A stretch of 64,000 nucleotides of DNA from Pseudomonas azotoformans (GCF_900103345.1 NZ_LT629702.1:248001-312000); one strand, 5' to 3'. Counted from the first letter of the stretch, positions 24,388 through 34,666 are shown. A program made the numbers and translations. Notes: generated by a model not told the origin, from the letters alone.

Positions 24388-27093
24388 ATGAACCTCACTC
24401 TGCTCAAAGAGTTCTTCGCCGGCTTCCTGCGGACCCGGCACATCGCCCGGCATTTCCGCCGCCTGGCAATGCTCGAAACCGTGACCGACGCCAGCGTCAG
24501 CCGCGAAGTGCCGCCGACCCTGGCGCAAACCCTGGTGGTCTCGGCCAACAGCAGTGCCGTGCAATTGCTCGGCACCCTGGGCAGCCACGCCGAGGGGTTG
24601 AACACTCAGGAGGCCGACGCCCTGCGCGTGCAATACGGCCTCAACGAAGTCGAGCATGAGCAGCCGCTGCCTTGGTGGGTGCACCTGTGGCACTGCTACA
24701 AGAACCCGTTCAACCTGCTGCTGACCCTGCTGGCGGTGATCTCCTGGCTGACCGAAGACATGAAGGCCGCCACCGTGATTTTCTCCATGGTGGTGCTGTC
24801 GACGCTGCTGCGCTTCTGGCAGGAAGCCAAGTCCAACAAGGCTGCCGATGCCTTGAAAGCCATGGTGAGCAACACCGCCACCGTGCTGCGCCGTGAGGAG
24901 GCCAAGCGCATCGAATTGCCGATCAAGCAATTGGTGCCGGGTGACCTGATTTTCCTGTCTGCCGGTGACATGATCCCCGCCGATTGCCGTGTGCTCAGTG
25001 CCAAGGACCTGTTCGTCAGCCAGGCGGCGATGACCGGCGAATCGATGCCGGTTGAAAAGTTCGCCCAGCAGCAGGACGCCAACACCCGCAACCCGCTGGA
25101 CCTGGAGAACATCCTGTTCATGGGCACCAACGTGGTGTCCGGCGCTGCGACGGCGGTGATCCTGACCACCGGCAACAGCACCTATTTTGGCGCGCTGGCC
25201 CAACGTGTGACTGCCACAGACCGTGCAACCACTTCGTTCCAGCACGGCGTCAACAAGGTCAGCTGGTTGCTCATCCGCTTCATGTTCGTGATGGCGCCGC
25301 TGGTGCTGTTCATCAACGGCTTCACCAAGGGTGACTGGACCGAAGCGCTGCTGTTCGCGTTGTCGATTGCCGTGGGGCTGACCCCGGAAATGCTACCGAT
25401 GATCGTGACGTCCACCCTTGCTAAAGGCGCGGTGTTTCTGTCGCGCAAGAAAGTCATCGTCAAGCGCCTGGACGCGATCCAGAACTTTGGCGCCATGGAC
25501 GTGCTGTGCACCGACAAGACCGGCACCCTGACCCAGGACAAGATCTTCCTGGCCCGCCATGTGGACGTGTGGGGCGAAGAGTCCGATGACGTGCTGGAAA
25601 TGGCCTACCTCAACAGCTATTACCAGACAGGCCTGAAAAACCTGCTGGATGTGGCGGTGCTGGAGCACGTGGAGGTGCATCGCGAGCTGAAGGTCGGCAC
25701 CGCGTTCCAGAAAATTGATGAGATCCCATTCGACTTCAATCGCCGCCGCATGTCGGTGGTGGTCGCCGAGCAGGGTCAACCGCACCTGCTGATCTGCAAG
25801 GGCGCCGTGGAGGAAATCCTCTCGGTGTGCAACAACGTGCGCCATGGCGAGACCAACGAGGCGCTGACTGAAGAGTTGCTGGCGCGCATTCGTCAGGTGA
25901 CGGCAGCGTTCAACGAAGAAGGCCTGCGCGTGGTCGCCGTAGCTGCACAGCCGATGGCGCCGGGGCGTGACACCTACAGCCTGGCGGATGAGAACAACCT
26001 TACGCTGATCGGCTACGTTGCCTTCCTCGACCCACCGAAGGAAAGCACCGCGCCTGCGCTCAAGGCTCTCAAGGCCCACGGCGTCGCCGTGAAAGTGCTC
26101 ACCGGTGACAACGAACTGGTCACCGCCAAGATCTGCCGCGAAGTGGGCCTGGAGCAACAAGGCCTGCTGATGGGCAACGACATCGAGGACATGACCGACG
26201 CCGAACTGGCCAAGGCGGTGGAAACCACCAATGTGTTCGCCAAGCTGACGCCAAGCCACAAGGAGCGCATCGTGCGCCTGCTCAAGGCTAATGGGCATGT
26301 GGTGGGCTTCATGGGCGATGGCATCAACGATGCGCCGGCACTGCGTACTGCCGACATCGGCATTTCGGTGGACAGCGCGGTGGATATCGCCAAGGAGGCC
26401 GCTGACATCATCCTGTTGGAAAAGAGCCTGATGATCCTGGAGGAGGGCGTGCTGGAAGGCCGGCGCACCTTCGCCAACATGCTCAAGTACATCAAGATGA
26501 CCGCCAGCTCCAACTTCGGCAATGTGTTCTCAGTGCTGGTGGCGAGTGCATTTATCCCGTTCCTGCCGATGCTGCCGATGCACCTGCTGGTGCAGAACCT
26601 GCTGTATGACATTTCGCAGATTGCGATCCCGTTCGATAACGTCGATGACGAGATGCTCAGCAAACCACAGCGCTGGCAACCGGGAGATGTCGGCCGTTTC
26701 ATGCTGTTTTTCGGGCCGATCAGCTCGATCTTTGACATCACCACGTTCGCACTCATGTGGTATGTCTTCGATGCCAACACCCCCGACCACCAGACCCTGT
26801 TCCAGTCCGGCTGGTTCGTGGTGGGGCTGCTGACCCAGACGCTGATCGTGCACATGATCCGTACCCCGAAGATCCCGTTCCTGCAAAGCCGTGCGGCGAT
26901 GCCGTTGATGGTGATGACGGGCGTCATCATGGCGGTGGGGATTTTCCTGCCGATGGGGCCACTGGCGCATTACTTCAAATTGCAGGCGCTGCCGTCGCTG
27001 TACTTTGTGTTCCTGCCGGTGATCCTGCTGGCATACATGGCGCTGACCCAGGCGGTGAAGGGGTACTACATCCGTAAGTTTGGCTGGCAATGA
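24388..27093 (+). CDS. mgtA: Magnesium-translocating P-type ATPase
   Basis: A 901-residue P3B-type ATPase that imports Mg2+ into the cytosol. Visible motifs: TGES in the actuator domain (AAMTGESMPVEK), the phosphorylated Asp D376 in CTDKTGTLTQD, KGAVEEIL and the nucleotide-binding region, TGDNELVTAKICREVGL, and GDGINDAPALRTADIGISVD at about 648. Ten transmembrane helices are expected; the pair ahead of the P domain contains GLTPEMLPMI, typical of MgtA/MgtB. AGGAG lies 9 bases upstream of ATG 24388. mgtC follows 16 bases downstream, forming an operon likely induced by low magnesium. Confidence 0.95.
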   Translation: MNLTLLKEFFAGFLRTRHIARHFRRLAMLETVTDASVSREVPPTLAQTLVVSANSSAVQLLGTLGSHAEGLNTQEADALRVQYGLNEVEHEQPLPWWVHLWHCYKNPFNLLLTLLAVISWLTEDMKAATVIFSMVVLSTLLRFWQEAKSNKAADALKAMVSNTATVLRREEAKRIELPIKQLVPGDLIFLSAGDMIPADCRVLSAKDLFVSQAAMTGESMPVEKFAQQQDANTRNPLDLENILFMGTNVVSGAATAVILTTGNSTYFGALAQRVTATDRATTSFQHGVNKVSWLLIRFMFVMAPLVLFINGFTKGDWTEALLFALSIAVGLTPEMLPMIVTSTLAKGAVFLSRKKVIVKRLDAIQNFGAMDVLCTDKTGTLTQDKIFLARHVDVWGEESDDVLEMAYLNSYYQTGLKNLLDVAVLEHVEVHRELKVGTAFQKIDEIPFDFNRRRMSVVVAEQGQPHLLICKGAVEEILSVCNNVRHGETNEALTEELLARIRQVTAAFNEEGLRVVAVAAQPMAPGRDTYSLADENNLTLIGYVAFLDPPKESTAPALKALKAHGVAVKVLTGDNELVTAKICREVGLEQQGLLMGNDIEDMTDAELAKAVETTNVFAKLTPSHKERIVRLLKANGHVVGFMGDGINDAPALRTADIGISVDSAVDIAKEAADIILLEKSLMILEEGVLEGRRTFANMLKYIKMTASSNFGNVFSVLVASAFIPFLPMLPMHLLVQNLLYDISQIAIPFDNVDDEMLSKPQRWQPGDVGRFMLFFGPISSIFDITTFALMWYVFDANTPDHQTLFQSGWFVVGLLTQTLIVHMIRTPKIPFLQSRAAMPLMVMTGVIMAVGIFLPMGPLAHYFKLQALPSLYFVFLPVILLAYMALTQAVKGYYIRKFGWQ

Positions 27094-27109
27094 ACAGGGA
27101 AGATTTCCT

Positions 27110-27826
27110 ATGCAAGCAATCAACAACATCAACCTCGAATCCCTGGTCGACACCCTGGTCAGCCTCACCGCAGCTTTTATCCTGGGTGGCCTTATCGGTT
27201 TCGAGCGTCAGTACCGCCAGCGCACGGCAGGTCTGCGCACCAATGTGCTGGTGGCGGTGGGCGCGGCGATCTTCGTCGACATGGCCAGCCGCCTGGGCGG
27301 CGCGGAAGGCGCGGTGCGGGTAGTGGCCTATGTGGTGTCGGGCATCGGCTTTCTCGGTGCAGGCGTGATCATGCGCGAAGAGGGCAATGTGCGCGGGCTC
27401 AACACGGCTGCCACCCTCTGGGCCTCGGCGGCGGTGGGCGCTTGCGCCGGCGCCGACCTGGTCCTCGAAGCGCTGCTGGGCACGCTGTTCATACTCGCGG
27501 CCAACACCTTGCTGCGGCCGATCGTCAATAACATCAACCGTCAGCCGCTGGACGTGGTGTCGGCGGAAGTCACCAACATCCTGTATGTGATTGCCCGGCG
27601 TACTCAGCAGAAGGCCGTATTGGCCTTGCTGGAGGCCGAGCTGGCGCGTTGTAACTACCCCGCCAGCGACGTTGACGTGCGGCCTTTTGGCACGGAAGAA
27701 GTGGAAATCGAAGCCACCCTGGCCGTGACCTCGGTAGACGGTGATGAGCTGGACGCCCTGGTGGCGCGAATTTCGATGTCGACCCTGGTGGTGCAGGCGT
27801 TCTGGAGCCCCAGTACCACCGAGTAG
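27110..27826 (+). CDS. mgtC: MgtC/SapB-family protein
   Basis: A 238-residue inner-membrane protein. Residues 1-140 are the MgtC domain with its signature GGLIGFERQYRQRTAGLRTN and the helices VVSGIGFLGAGVIM and AATLWASAAVGACAGADL. Residues about 150-238 form the cytosolic ACT-like domain. MgtC proteins support growth in low magnesium and survival in macrophages and modulate the F-ATPase. Start ATG 27110 follows AGGGAAG. Location directly behind mgtA matches the classical pairing. Confidence 0.92.
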   Translation: MQAINNINLESLVDTLVSLTAAFILGGLIGFERQYRQRTAGLRTNVLVAVGAAIFVDMASRLGGAEGAVRVVAYVVSGIGFLGAGVIMREEGNVRGLNTAATLWASAAVGACAGADLVLEALLGTLFILAANTLLRPIVNNINRQPLDVVSAEVTNILYVIARRTQQKAVLALLEAELARCNYPASDVDVRPFGTEEVEIEATLAVTSVDGDELDALVARISMSTLVVQAFWSPSTTE

Positions 27827-28127
27827 TCCCCGGCTGTCAGGCCTTGCCTTGTGTAAAGCTGGCTATGCTGTGACAAGGAAAAGTCCTACAAGCATTAGAG
27901 ACTATCCCTTCATTTGAGCGGACACGCCGTTGTTAAGGTTGCGCGCTTGCGTTTGCCCAGGAAGCAGGGCGCAGCTCTACGTGTATACCGTGTTCTATCA
28001 AAAGGAGGGGTCTGTACTGCCTGGAGTGTCACGCAGAGTAATCAGTACCGTTTGTCGGAACTGTTACTTTTCACAGGTAGATAGGTCCCGTGTGATATGT
28101 AAGCGTACTGATCCCTCGGGGAGTCTT
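27827..28127. other. Intergenic region ahead of the BvgA/BvgS-like pair
   Basis: About 300 bases with no supported gene. It should hold the mgtC terminator and the promoter of the response regulator gene. A frame open from 27930 merges with the regulator gene but has no start signal of its own. I find no clear hairpin followed by a T-run. Confidence 0.5.
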
Positions 28128-28754
28128 ATGAGCAAAGCTTTAATTGTGGACGATCACCCTTTTATCCGCGCCACCGTGAAGTACCTGTTGAAACAGGAAG
28201 GCTTCGTTGAAATATTTGAAGCGGGCAACGGCGCTGACGCCATGCAGATTGCTCGTCAGGAACGCCCGGATCTGGTTATCCTCGATCTGGCAATGCCAAA
28301 ACTTGGCGGGCTGGAGGTGATCAGTCGGATCAAGGCGCTGGAACTGCCTTGCAAGATCCTGGTACTGACCTCGTACCTGGCGGTGTTCTTTTCCACCCGC
28401 TGCATGCGCGCCGGGGCCATGGGCTTTGTGGCCAAGACTGGTGAGCTGGATGAGTTGCAAAAGGCAATCAGAGCAATCCGCTCCGGTTACAGTTGCTTTC
28501 CCAGTCTGCCCACCAGTTCAGTGCGCCGCGACGATTTGCAGACCACCGAACAGGAGTTGGTGGAGGCGCTGTCCGACCGTGAGTTGACGGTACTGCAAAA
28601 ACTGGCGCTGGGCCTGGGCAACAAGGAAATCGCCGAGGATATGCTGTTGAGCCACAAGACCATCAGCACCTACAAGACCCGCCTCAAAGAGAAGTTGCGC
28701 ATGTCCTCGGTGGTGCACCTGTCCAAGTTTGCCCAGCGCAATCATCTGATCTGA
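28128..28754 (+). CDS. BvgA/NarL-type response regulator
   Basis: A 208-residue regulator with a receiver domain at 1-120 (ALIVDDHPFIR acidic pocket, phosphoacceptor D53 in LVILDLAMP, K near 104 in FVAKTGEL) and a LuxR helix-turn-helix at about 145-205 (LSDRELTVLQKLALGLGNKE, LSHKTISTYKTRLKEKL). Start ATG 28128 follows GGGGAG. One base separates it from the downstream hybrid kinase gene, the expected partner of a BvgS-type phosphorelay. Target genes are unknown. Confidence 0.92.
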   Translation: MSKALIVDDHPFIRATVKYLLKQEGFVEIFEAGNGADAMQIARQERPDLVILDLAMPKLGGLEVISRIKALELPCKILVLTSYLAVFFSTRCMRAGAMGFVAKTGELDELQKAIRAIRSGYSCFPSLPTSSVRRDDLQTTEQELVEALSDRELTVLQKLALGLGNKEIAEDMLLSHKTISTYKTRLKEKLRMSSVVHLSKFAQRNHLI

Positions 28755-28755
28755 A

Positions 28756-31700
28756 ATGACCACCTCCCGGCTGGTGAGATTCACGGCCATCCTGCTGATG
28801 GGGCTGTTGCCCTGTGCAGCGATGGCCCTGGACGAGCCACATGCCCTTCGATTGCTCGGACATTCCACCCTCGAACACCCAACAGTAGAACTGGATGACA
28901 GCGAATGGCGGTGGTTGCGCGAGCGCCGCAGTTTGTTGATGGGCGTGTCGGCTCCCGACTACGCACCGTTCGACCTGAGCAACGATAACGATTTTGAAGG
29001 CATCACGGCTGACTATGCAGGGCTGATCAGCCTGATCTTGAATGTACCTATCGAGGTTCGGCGCTACGACACTCGGGACGAAGTGATCGAGGCGCTCAAG
29101 CTGGGCGAGGTGGACCTGGTGGGGTCGGCCAATGGTTATGAAGCAGCCGACAAGGCATTGGTACTGTCGCGTTCTTACGCCAATGATCAACCCGTGCTGG
29201 TGACCCGCACGGGTGAAAGCCATTCCTTGAGCGTCGACCTGGCCGGCAAGCGAGTGGCGATGCTCTACCACTATATGCAACCCGCCGCTGTCCAGGCCTT
29301 TTACCCCCAGGCGCAACTGTTGCTGTTCGGCTCGACCCATCAGGCCATCGGTGCCATGGCCTTCGGCCAGGCGGATGTCTACTTGGGCGATGCCATCAGC
29401 GCGCGCTATCTGATCAACAAGAACCACCTCAATAACGTGCGCATGGCGGACTTTTCCGCGCTGGAGGTCAACCCGTTCGGGTTCGCTTTCACTGCAGACA
29501 ACCAGCGCCTGTTGAAGATCGTCAATGCCGCGCTGGCCGTTATCCCGGCCGGCCAGCAGATGGAAATCCTGCGCCGTTGGAGTGCCGGCGGCAGTGGTTT
29601 GCTGGAGGCTGACCGGTTGCGCTTGAGTGCCAGCGAGCAGCGGTGGCTGGAGAGGCATCCTCGGGTGAGAGTGGCGGTACTGGACAAGTTCGTCCCGCTG
29701 TCATTTTTCAATGAGCAAGGGCAGTTCGTGGGGCTGAGTGACGAGGTATTGTCGCGGATCAGCTTGCGTACGGGCTTGAAGTTCGAAGTGGTGCAGGGCA
29801 GTTCGCTGCCTCGGCAAGTCGACGAGGTCAGCACCGGCCAAATGGACATGCTGGCGGTGATCACGCCCAGTGTCGAGCGTTCCGAAAAGGTGCGCTTTAC
29901 CCGGCCATACCTGTCCAATCCCTATGTGCTGGTGGCGCGCTCCGGCGACGAGCGTCTGCTGACCCTGGAGGACATGCCTGGCAAACGCCTGGCGTTCATT
30001 GGTGGCAACAGCCTCGCTGCGCAGATCGCCCGGGACTATCCAGGGATCGAGTTTGTCGACGTCGAGAACCCGGAGCAGGCCATGGAATGGGTGGCCAAGG
30101 GCAGTGTCGACGCGACCGTCATTTCGTTGATCAGCGCACGCTACATGATCACGCGCAACTATCGCGATCGGTTGCGTATCACCAGCACTGTGGGTACGGA
30201 ACCGGCGCGGATTGCCTTCGGCGTCAACCGCAGCCAGTTGGAGTTGTATTCGATCCTTGAGAAGGCGTTGTTGAGTATTACGCCTGAAGAAATGGACGAA
30301 CTGACCAACCATTGGCGCAGTGAAATCATTATTGAAGACAGCTACTGGGTCAGTCATCGCAACGTGATTCTCCAGGGGTTTGGCCTGGCCGCGCTGTTGT
30401 TGCTGGTCACCCTGGGTTGGGTGTTCTACCTGCGTAACCTGATTCGCAAGCGTGCCCAGGCCGAACGCGCCTTGAGCGACCAGATGCGGTTTATGAGCGT
30501 GCTGATCGACGGCACGCCTCACCCGATTTACGTGCGCGACCGCCAGGGGCGCTTGATGGCGTGCAACAACGCGTACCTTGACGTGTTCGGCTTCAAGCTG
30601 GAGGACGTGATCGGCAAGACCGTTGTGGAGACCGATACGGGCAACCCGCCCCAGGCCCAGTCGTTCCATGCCGACTACCTGGACTTGATGGCGCGCGGTG
30701 AGCCGCAGATTCACGACCGGGTGCTGAAGGTGCCCGGTGGCGGTGTGCTGACGATTTACCAGTGGATGCTGCCGTACCGTGATAGCAACGGTAACGTGGT
30801 GGGCATGATTGCCGGTTGGGTGGATGTGAGCGAACGTCAACGCCTGTTGGGCGAACTTCGGGAAGCCAAGGAAGACGCGGACGCCGCCAACCGTGCCAAG
30901 ACCACGTTCCTGGCGACGATGAGTCATGAGATCCGAACGCCGATGAACGCAGTGATCGGCATGATTGAACTGGCGCAGAAAAACGCCGAGCAGGGGCATG
31001 TCGATCGAGATGCGCTGGAAGTGGCATCGATGGCTTCGCGCAGTTTGCTGGAGCTGATCGGCGATATCCTGGACATTGCGCGAATCGAAACCGGCCACCT
31101 GTCCCTGACTCTGGAGCCGGCCAACCTGCACGAGCTGTTGGCTTCTGTCGCGCGGGTGTTCGAAGGGCTGGCGCGGGATAAAGGCCTGTCGCTGCGCGTA
31201 GAGCTCGACCCGATGATCGACCGACTGGTACTGATCGATCCGTTGCGATTCAAGCAAGTGGTGTCGAACCTGTTAGGCAATGCGATCAAATTTACTCACT
31301 CCGGCCAGATACGCCTGGAGGCCCAGGCCGCATCGGTGTTGGCCGGTGAACATTTGAACCTGCGGCTTTGCGTGGAAGATACGGGGATTGGCATCAGTGC
31401 CGAAGATCAGCAGCGTTTGTTCAACCCGTTTATCCAGGGCAGCAATAACGAGCAGCCAGCGCGTAGCGGTTCGGGCCTGGGGTTGGTGATCAGCCGTAAC
31501 CTGTGCGAGATGATGGGCGGCCAACTGCACCTGAGTAGCGTGCTGGGGAAGGGGACGCGGGTGGATGTGACACTGGCACTGGCGTTGACCACGGCAGCAC
31601 CGGCTTCCTCATCTGTCCCCTGTGTTCCTGCCACGCAGGCATTGAAACTTCTGGTAGTCGATGACTATCCGGCCAACCGCTTGCTGCTGGCTCGACAGTT

Positions 31701-32370
31701 GACTTTCCTGGGGCATCAAATCGTTACGGCCGAGGACGGCGCCGAGGGCTTTGCATGTTGGCAAGCCGGGCATTTTGACGGGGTGATCACTGACAGCAAT
31801 ATGCCCGTCATGGACGGCTACACGTTGGCGCGTGATATTCGTGCCGAGGAACGGCAACGCGGCTTGGTGCCCTGCCTTCTGCTGGGGTTCACCGCCAACG
31901 CCCAGCCGGAGGAGGTCGAGCGCTGTCGGCAGGCCGGCATGGACGGTTGCCTGTTCAAGCCGACGGGGCTTGACGATCTACGTGCGGCCTTGGCATCGCG
32001 CACGACCAGCGTGGCAACGGATGAGGGCAAGGCAGACTTTGATTTAAGCTCGCTGGCGATGCTGACAGGCGACGACACTGCCGCACTCAACGAGTTGCTC
32101 GCGCCGTTGCTCAGTAGTCTTGCAGAGGACCAGCGGGTGCTGTCGGCCCTGCAGGACCCTGCAGATTTCGGCAAGCTGTATGACCTGGCCCATCGTGTCA
32201 AAGGTGTCGCGCGCATGGTCAAGGCCCAGGCGCTGATCGCCTGTTGCGACGCTTTGGAGGGCGTGTGCGAAAGGCGCGACCGCGATGCAGTGGAGGATGC
32301 TGTTGCGGCATTGGGTGCGGCTATCGATGGTTTGCATCATAGCCTGACTCAGTATTGCAAGCAGGCTTGA
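28756..32370 (+). CDS. BvgS-like unorthodox hybrid sensor histidine kinase
   Basis: A 1204-residue inner-membrane kinase. Order of parts: signal peptide (1-25), two periplasmic SBP_bac_3 Venus-flytrap domains (about 55-270 and 290-515), a transmembrane helix (about 535-560), PAS (about 575-695), HisKA with H724 in TMSHEIRTPMNAVIGM, HATPase (NLLGNAIKF, VEDTGIGI, GSGLGLVIS), receiver with D1013 in VITDSNMPVMDGY, and HPt with H1146 in DLAHRVKGVARM. All four phosphotransfer residues are present, so a His-Asp-His-Asp relay to the adjacent regulator is expected. The flytrap pair suggests amino-acid-like or other small ligands. Confidence 0.95.
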   Translation: MTTSRLVRFTAILLMGLLPCAAMALDEPHALRLLGHSTLEHPTVELDDSEWRWLRERRSLLMGVSAPDYAPFDLSNDNDFEGITADYAGLISLILNVPIEVRRYDTRDEVIEALKLGEVDLVGSANGYEAADKALVLSRSYANDQPVLVTRTGESHSLSVDLAGKRVAMLYHYMQPAAVQAFYPQAQLLLFGSTHQAIGAMAFGQADVYLGDAISARYLINKNHLNNVRMADFSALEVNPFGFAFTADNQRLLKIVNAALAVIPAGQQMEILRRWSAGGSGLLEADRLRLSASEQRWLERHPRVRVAVLDKFVPLSFFNEQGQFVGLSDEVLSRISLRTGLKFEVVQGSSLPRQVDEVSTGQMDMLAVITPSVERSEKVRFTRPYLSNPYVLVARSGDERLLTLEDMPGKRLAFIGGNSLAAQIARDYPGIEFVDVENPEQAMEWVAKGSVDATVISLISARYMITRNYRDRLRITSTVGTEPARIAFGVNRSQLELYSILEKALLSITPEEMDELTNHWRSEIIIEDSYWVSHRNVILQGFGLAALLLLVTLGWVFYLRNLIRKRAQAERALSDQMRFMSVLIDGTPHPIYVRDRQGRLMACNNAYLDVFGFKLEDVIGKTVVETDTGNPPQAQSFHADYLDLMARGEPQIHDRVLKVPGGGVLTIYQWMLPYRDSNGNVVGMIAGWVDVSERQRLLGELREAKEDADAANRAKTTFLATMSHEIRTPMNAVIGMIELAQKNAEQGHVDRDALEVASMASRSLLELIGDILDIARIETGHLSLTLEPANLHELLASVARVFEGLARDKGLSLRVELDPMIDRLVLIDPLRFKQVVSNLLGNAIKFTHSGQIRLEAQAASVLAGEHLNLRLCVEDTGIGISAEDQQRLFNPFIQGSNNEQPARSGSGLGLVISRNLCEMMGGQLHLSSVLGKGTRVDVTLALALTTAAPASSSVPCVPATQALKLLVVDDYPANRLLLARQLTFLGHQIVTAEDGAEGFACWQAGHFDGVITDSNMPVMDGYTLARDIRAEERQRGLVPCLLLGFTANAQPEEVERCRQAGMDGCLFKPTGLDDLRAALASRTTSVATDEGKADFDLSSLAMLTGDDTAALNELLAPLLSSLAEDQRVLSALQDPADFGKLYDLAHRVKGVARMVKAQALIACCDALEGVCERRDRDAVEDAVAALGAAIDGLHHSLTQYCKQA

Positions 32371-32504
32371 CCTAGGCGGCTCTCCACTCGGTTGATTTGA
32401 GAGAACTCCTACATCAAACGGGAACAAGCCTGATTTTGTCGTCGGCATATGTCTGGAAAATGGGCCTCGCTCACTGACGAGCACTGCCTGCCCAGGGGTT
32501 CGCC

Positions 32505-32927
32505 ATGCCAAACAAAGCACTGACTGTCCTGATTGCCGATGAGCAACACCTGCAACGCCTTTATATCGAAAAAATGCTCAACCAGTTGGGTTATCACCGG
32601 ATCGTACCGGTGCAGACCTTCGAAGAGGTCCAACTGCTCACTGCCATCCCGGCGCAACCGTTCGATGTACTGATCATCAACGCTGGCCTGGCGATCCACA
32701 CCTGCGGTCCTCAACCCCAGGCGCATCATGTGCTGGTCTACGATCACCTGGATCTGGGCCTGTCCGCCGACGCAACGCCGACGGTGCTGGTGAGGCTGCC
32801 CGGCGTGCCGGACAGCGTCAACCTCGAACACTTCATGGATATAATCGACCCACCCGCGGCCGCCTCAGGCCTGCGCGTACTGCCTTGGCTGCGAGAGTTA
32901 TCCCGCACGCCTGTGGCTGGGGTTTAG
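32505..32927 (+). CDS. Degenerate (pseudo-)receiver-domain protein
   Basis: A 140-residue protein resembling a stand-alone receiver at its N-terminus ([20 protein letters not shown], then the helix and strand pattern to [11 protein letters not shown]). The expected phosphoacceptor Asp at the end of strand 3 is Asn in LIINAG, and the second acidic residue of the pocket is Glu. No output domain follows. It lies 135 bases after the BvgS-like gene in the same orientation and might act as a phosphorylation-independent modulator of that relay. Its stop overlaps the stop of the convergent aldo/keto reductase gene. Confidence 0.65.
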   Translation: MPNKALTVLIADEQHLQRLYIEKMLNQLGYHRIVPVQTFEEVQLLTAIPAQPFDVLIINAGLAIHTCGPQPQAHHVLVYDHLDLGLSADATPTVLVRLPGVPDSVNLEHFMDIIDPPAAASGLRVLPWLRELSRTPVAGV

Positions 32928-33739
32928 TCCCACTGGGGGGCGATGCCCTTGGGGCTGGTCAGGCGATGGCTGCGCTCCAGCTCGGCAATCTGCGCCAGGT
33001 CGGCAGGGCTCAAGGTCAGCTGCATGGCCTTGAGGTTGCTTTGCAGGTTGGCGCGCTTGGTCGACGATGGGATGACTGCGTAACCCAGTTGCATCGCCCA
33101 GGCCAGTGTCACTTGCGCCGGGGTCGCCTGATGGCGCTCGGCGATTTGCTGGATCACCGGGTCCTTGAGCACTTCGCCGTAGGCCAGGGTCATGTAGGAC
33201 GTGATCTGGATACCGTTGGCGGTGGCAAAATCCACGACCTTGCGGTTTTGCAGGTAGGGGTGCAACTCGATCTGGTTGGTGGCGATATTCTCCGCACCTA
33301 CCGCCGCAATCGCTTGTTTCATCAGGTCGACGGTGAAGTTGGAAATGCCGATCTGGCGGGTCAGACCCAGACGCTTGGCCTCCAGCAACTGGCCCATGAA
33401 CTCGGCGACAGGCACCTGGTCCTCCGGTGAGGGCCAGTGGATCAGAGTCAAGTCCAGATAGTCGGTTTTCAGTTTGCGCAGGCTCTCGCGCAGGCTTGGA
33501 ATCAACAGGCCTTCGGCAAAGTTGGCGATCCAGATCTTGCTGGTGATGAACAGCTCATCGCGTGCTATGCCGCTGTCGGCAATGGCCTGGCCGACGTCGG
33601 CTTCGTTCTCGTAGATTTGCGCGGTGTCGATGACGCGGTAGCCCAGCTCGAGGCCGGTGCTGACGGAATCGATCACCACCTGGCCTTGCAGACGAAAGGT
33701 GCCGAGGCCAAAGGCCGGAACGTTTTGCTTGGTGGACAT
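32924..33739 (-). CDS. dkgB: Aldo/keto reductase, DkgB-like
   Basis: A 271-residue NADPH-dependent reductase with the tetrad Asp-Tyr-Lys-His: [15 protein letters not shown] (Asp, Tyr), LFITSKIW (Lys) and [10 protein letters not shown] (His). The cofactor end motif is [14 protein letters not shown] near 225. DkgB-type enzymes reduce 2,5-diketo-D-gluconate and methylglyoxal-like aldehydes. Start ATG 33739 follows AGGAG by 7 bases; the frame to 33766 has no ribosome site. Confidence 0.88.
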   Translation of the reverse strand: MSTKQNVPAFGLGTFRLQGQVVIDSVSTGLELGYRVIDTAQIYENEADVGQAIADSGIARDELFITSKIWIANFAEGLLIPSLRESLRKLKTDYLDLTLIHWPSPEDQVPVAEFMGQLLEAKRLGLTRQIGISNFTVDLMKQAIAAVGAENIATNQIELHPYLQNRKVVDFATANGIQITSYMTLAYGEVLKDPVIQQIAERHQATPAQVTLAWAMQLGYAVIPSSTKRANLQSNLKAMQLTLSPADLAQIAELERSHRLTSPKGIAPQWD

Positions 33740-33926
33740 CAGTAACTCCTGAAGGGGGGTGAACAATGGAGTCGAGTATCCGCCCGTCGTTCCTTCGGAA
33801 AAACCGTCGAATTCGAAAAGGACTCTTTACCGCAGATCACGAATCTACTGGGGCTGGATGGGTGTCGCCGGGCTATCGCGACTGATGTAGAGTCGTGCTG
33901 CCTACTCAACCCAAGGAAATCGCCGC

Positions 33927-34565
33927 ATGACCCAGGAATCCCGTTTTTCCCGGATGGACCCGGAAGTGCGCAAGGCCAATCTGGTCCAGGCCACGCTCAC
34001 CTGTCTCAAGCGTGATGGTTTCCAGGGCGCGTCGATTCGCAAGATCAGTGCCGAGGCCGGGGTGTCGGTGGGGCTGATCAGCCATCACTATTCGGGCAAG
34101 GATGAGCTGGTGGCCGAGGCCTATCGCACCATCACCGACCAGGTCATGAGCCTGTTGCGTGCGACCATGGCCAAGGCGCCGCCGAACCCTCGGGAGCGCC
34201 TGTCGGCGTTGTTCCGGGGCTCGTTTTCCGCCGAATTGCTCGACCCGCACCTGCTGGACGCGTGGCTGGTGTTCTGGGGAGCGGTAAAGACCGCACCGGC
34301 GATCAACCTGGCGCACGAGCATTCCTACGGCGAGTACCGCACCATCATGCGCTCGGCCCTGACCGACATGGCCAGGGAGGAGGGCTGGAAGCACTTTGAC
34401 GCCGACCTCGCCGCCATCGGCCTGAGCGCATTGCTCGATGGGTTGTGGCTGGAGTCGGGGCTCAACCCCGGCACGTTTACGCCCGAACAGGGCATCCAAA
34501 TCTGCGAAGCCTGGGTGGATGGCCTGCAGGCGGGCGGTCGCCAGCGTTATCAGCTCAAACCCTGA
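33927..34565 (+). CDS. TetR-family regulator (BetI-like)
   Basis: A 212-residue repressor with a TetR helix-turn-helix at about 15-60 (KISAEAGVSVGLISHHYSGK) and a C-terminal ligand domain at about 85-205 resembling BetI (LDAWLVFWGAV, LSALLDGLWLESGL). AAGGAA lies 7-10 bases before ATG 33927. It sits 150 bases ahead of a five-gene acyl-CoA operon in the same orientation, and a palindrome between them is the probable binding site. The effector may be an acyl-CoA or related metabolite (inference). Confidence 0.88.
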   Translation: MTQESRFSRMDPEVRKANLVQATLTCLKRDGFQGASIRKISAEAGVSVGLISHHYSGKDELVAEAYRTITDQVMSLLRATMAKAPPNPRERLSALFRGSFSAELLDPHLLDAWLVFWGAVKTAPAINLAHEHSYGEYRTIMRSALTDMAREEGWKHFDADLAAIGLSALLDGLWLESGLNPGTFTPEQGIQICEAWVDGLQAGGRQRYQLKP

Positions 34566-34648
34566 GCCTGCTCCAGCCGCCTGAACGCAAGGTTCAGGCA
34601 GGCGGTTTTCCCTTCTGAAAAAATTTGCAGTTTGCTGATTGCCTTCTT

Positions 34649-34666
34649 ACTGAACACTTGTTTAGT
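34649..34666. promoter_or_regulatory. Palindromic operator ahead of the acyl-CoA operon
   Basis: ACTGAACA-ct-TGTTTAGT is an 18-base near-perfect palindrome (7 of 8 arm positions match), 50 bases upstream of the first structural gene and just after the TetR gene. Its form and position fit a TetR-family operator; assignment to the adjacent regulator is inferred. Confidence 0.6.
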
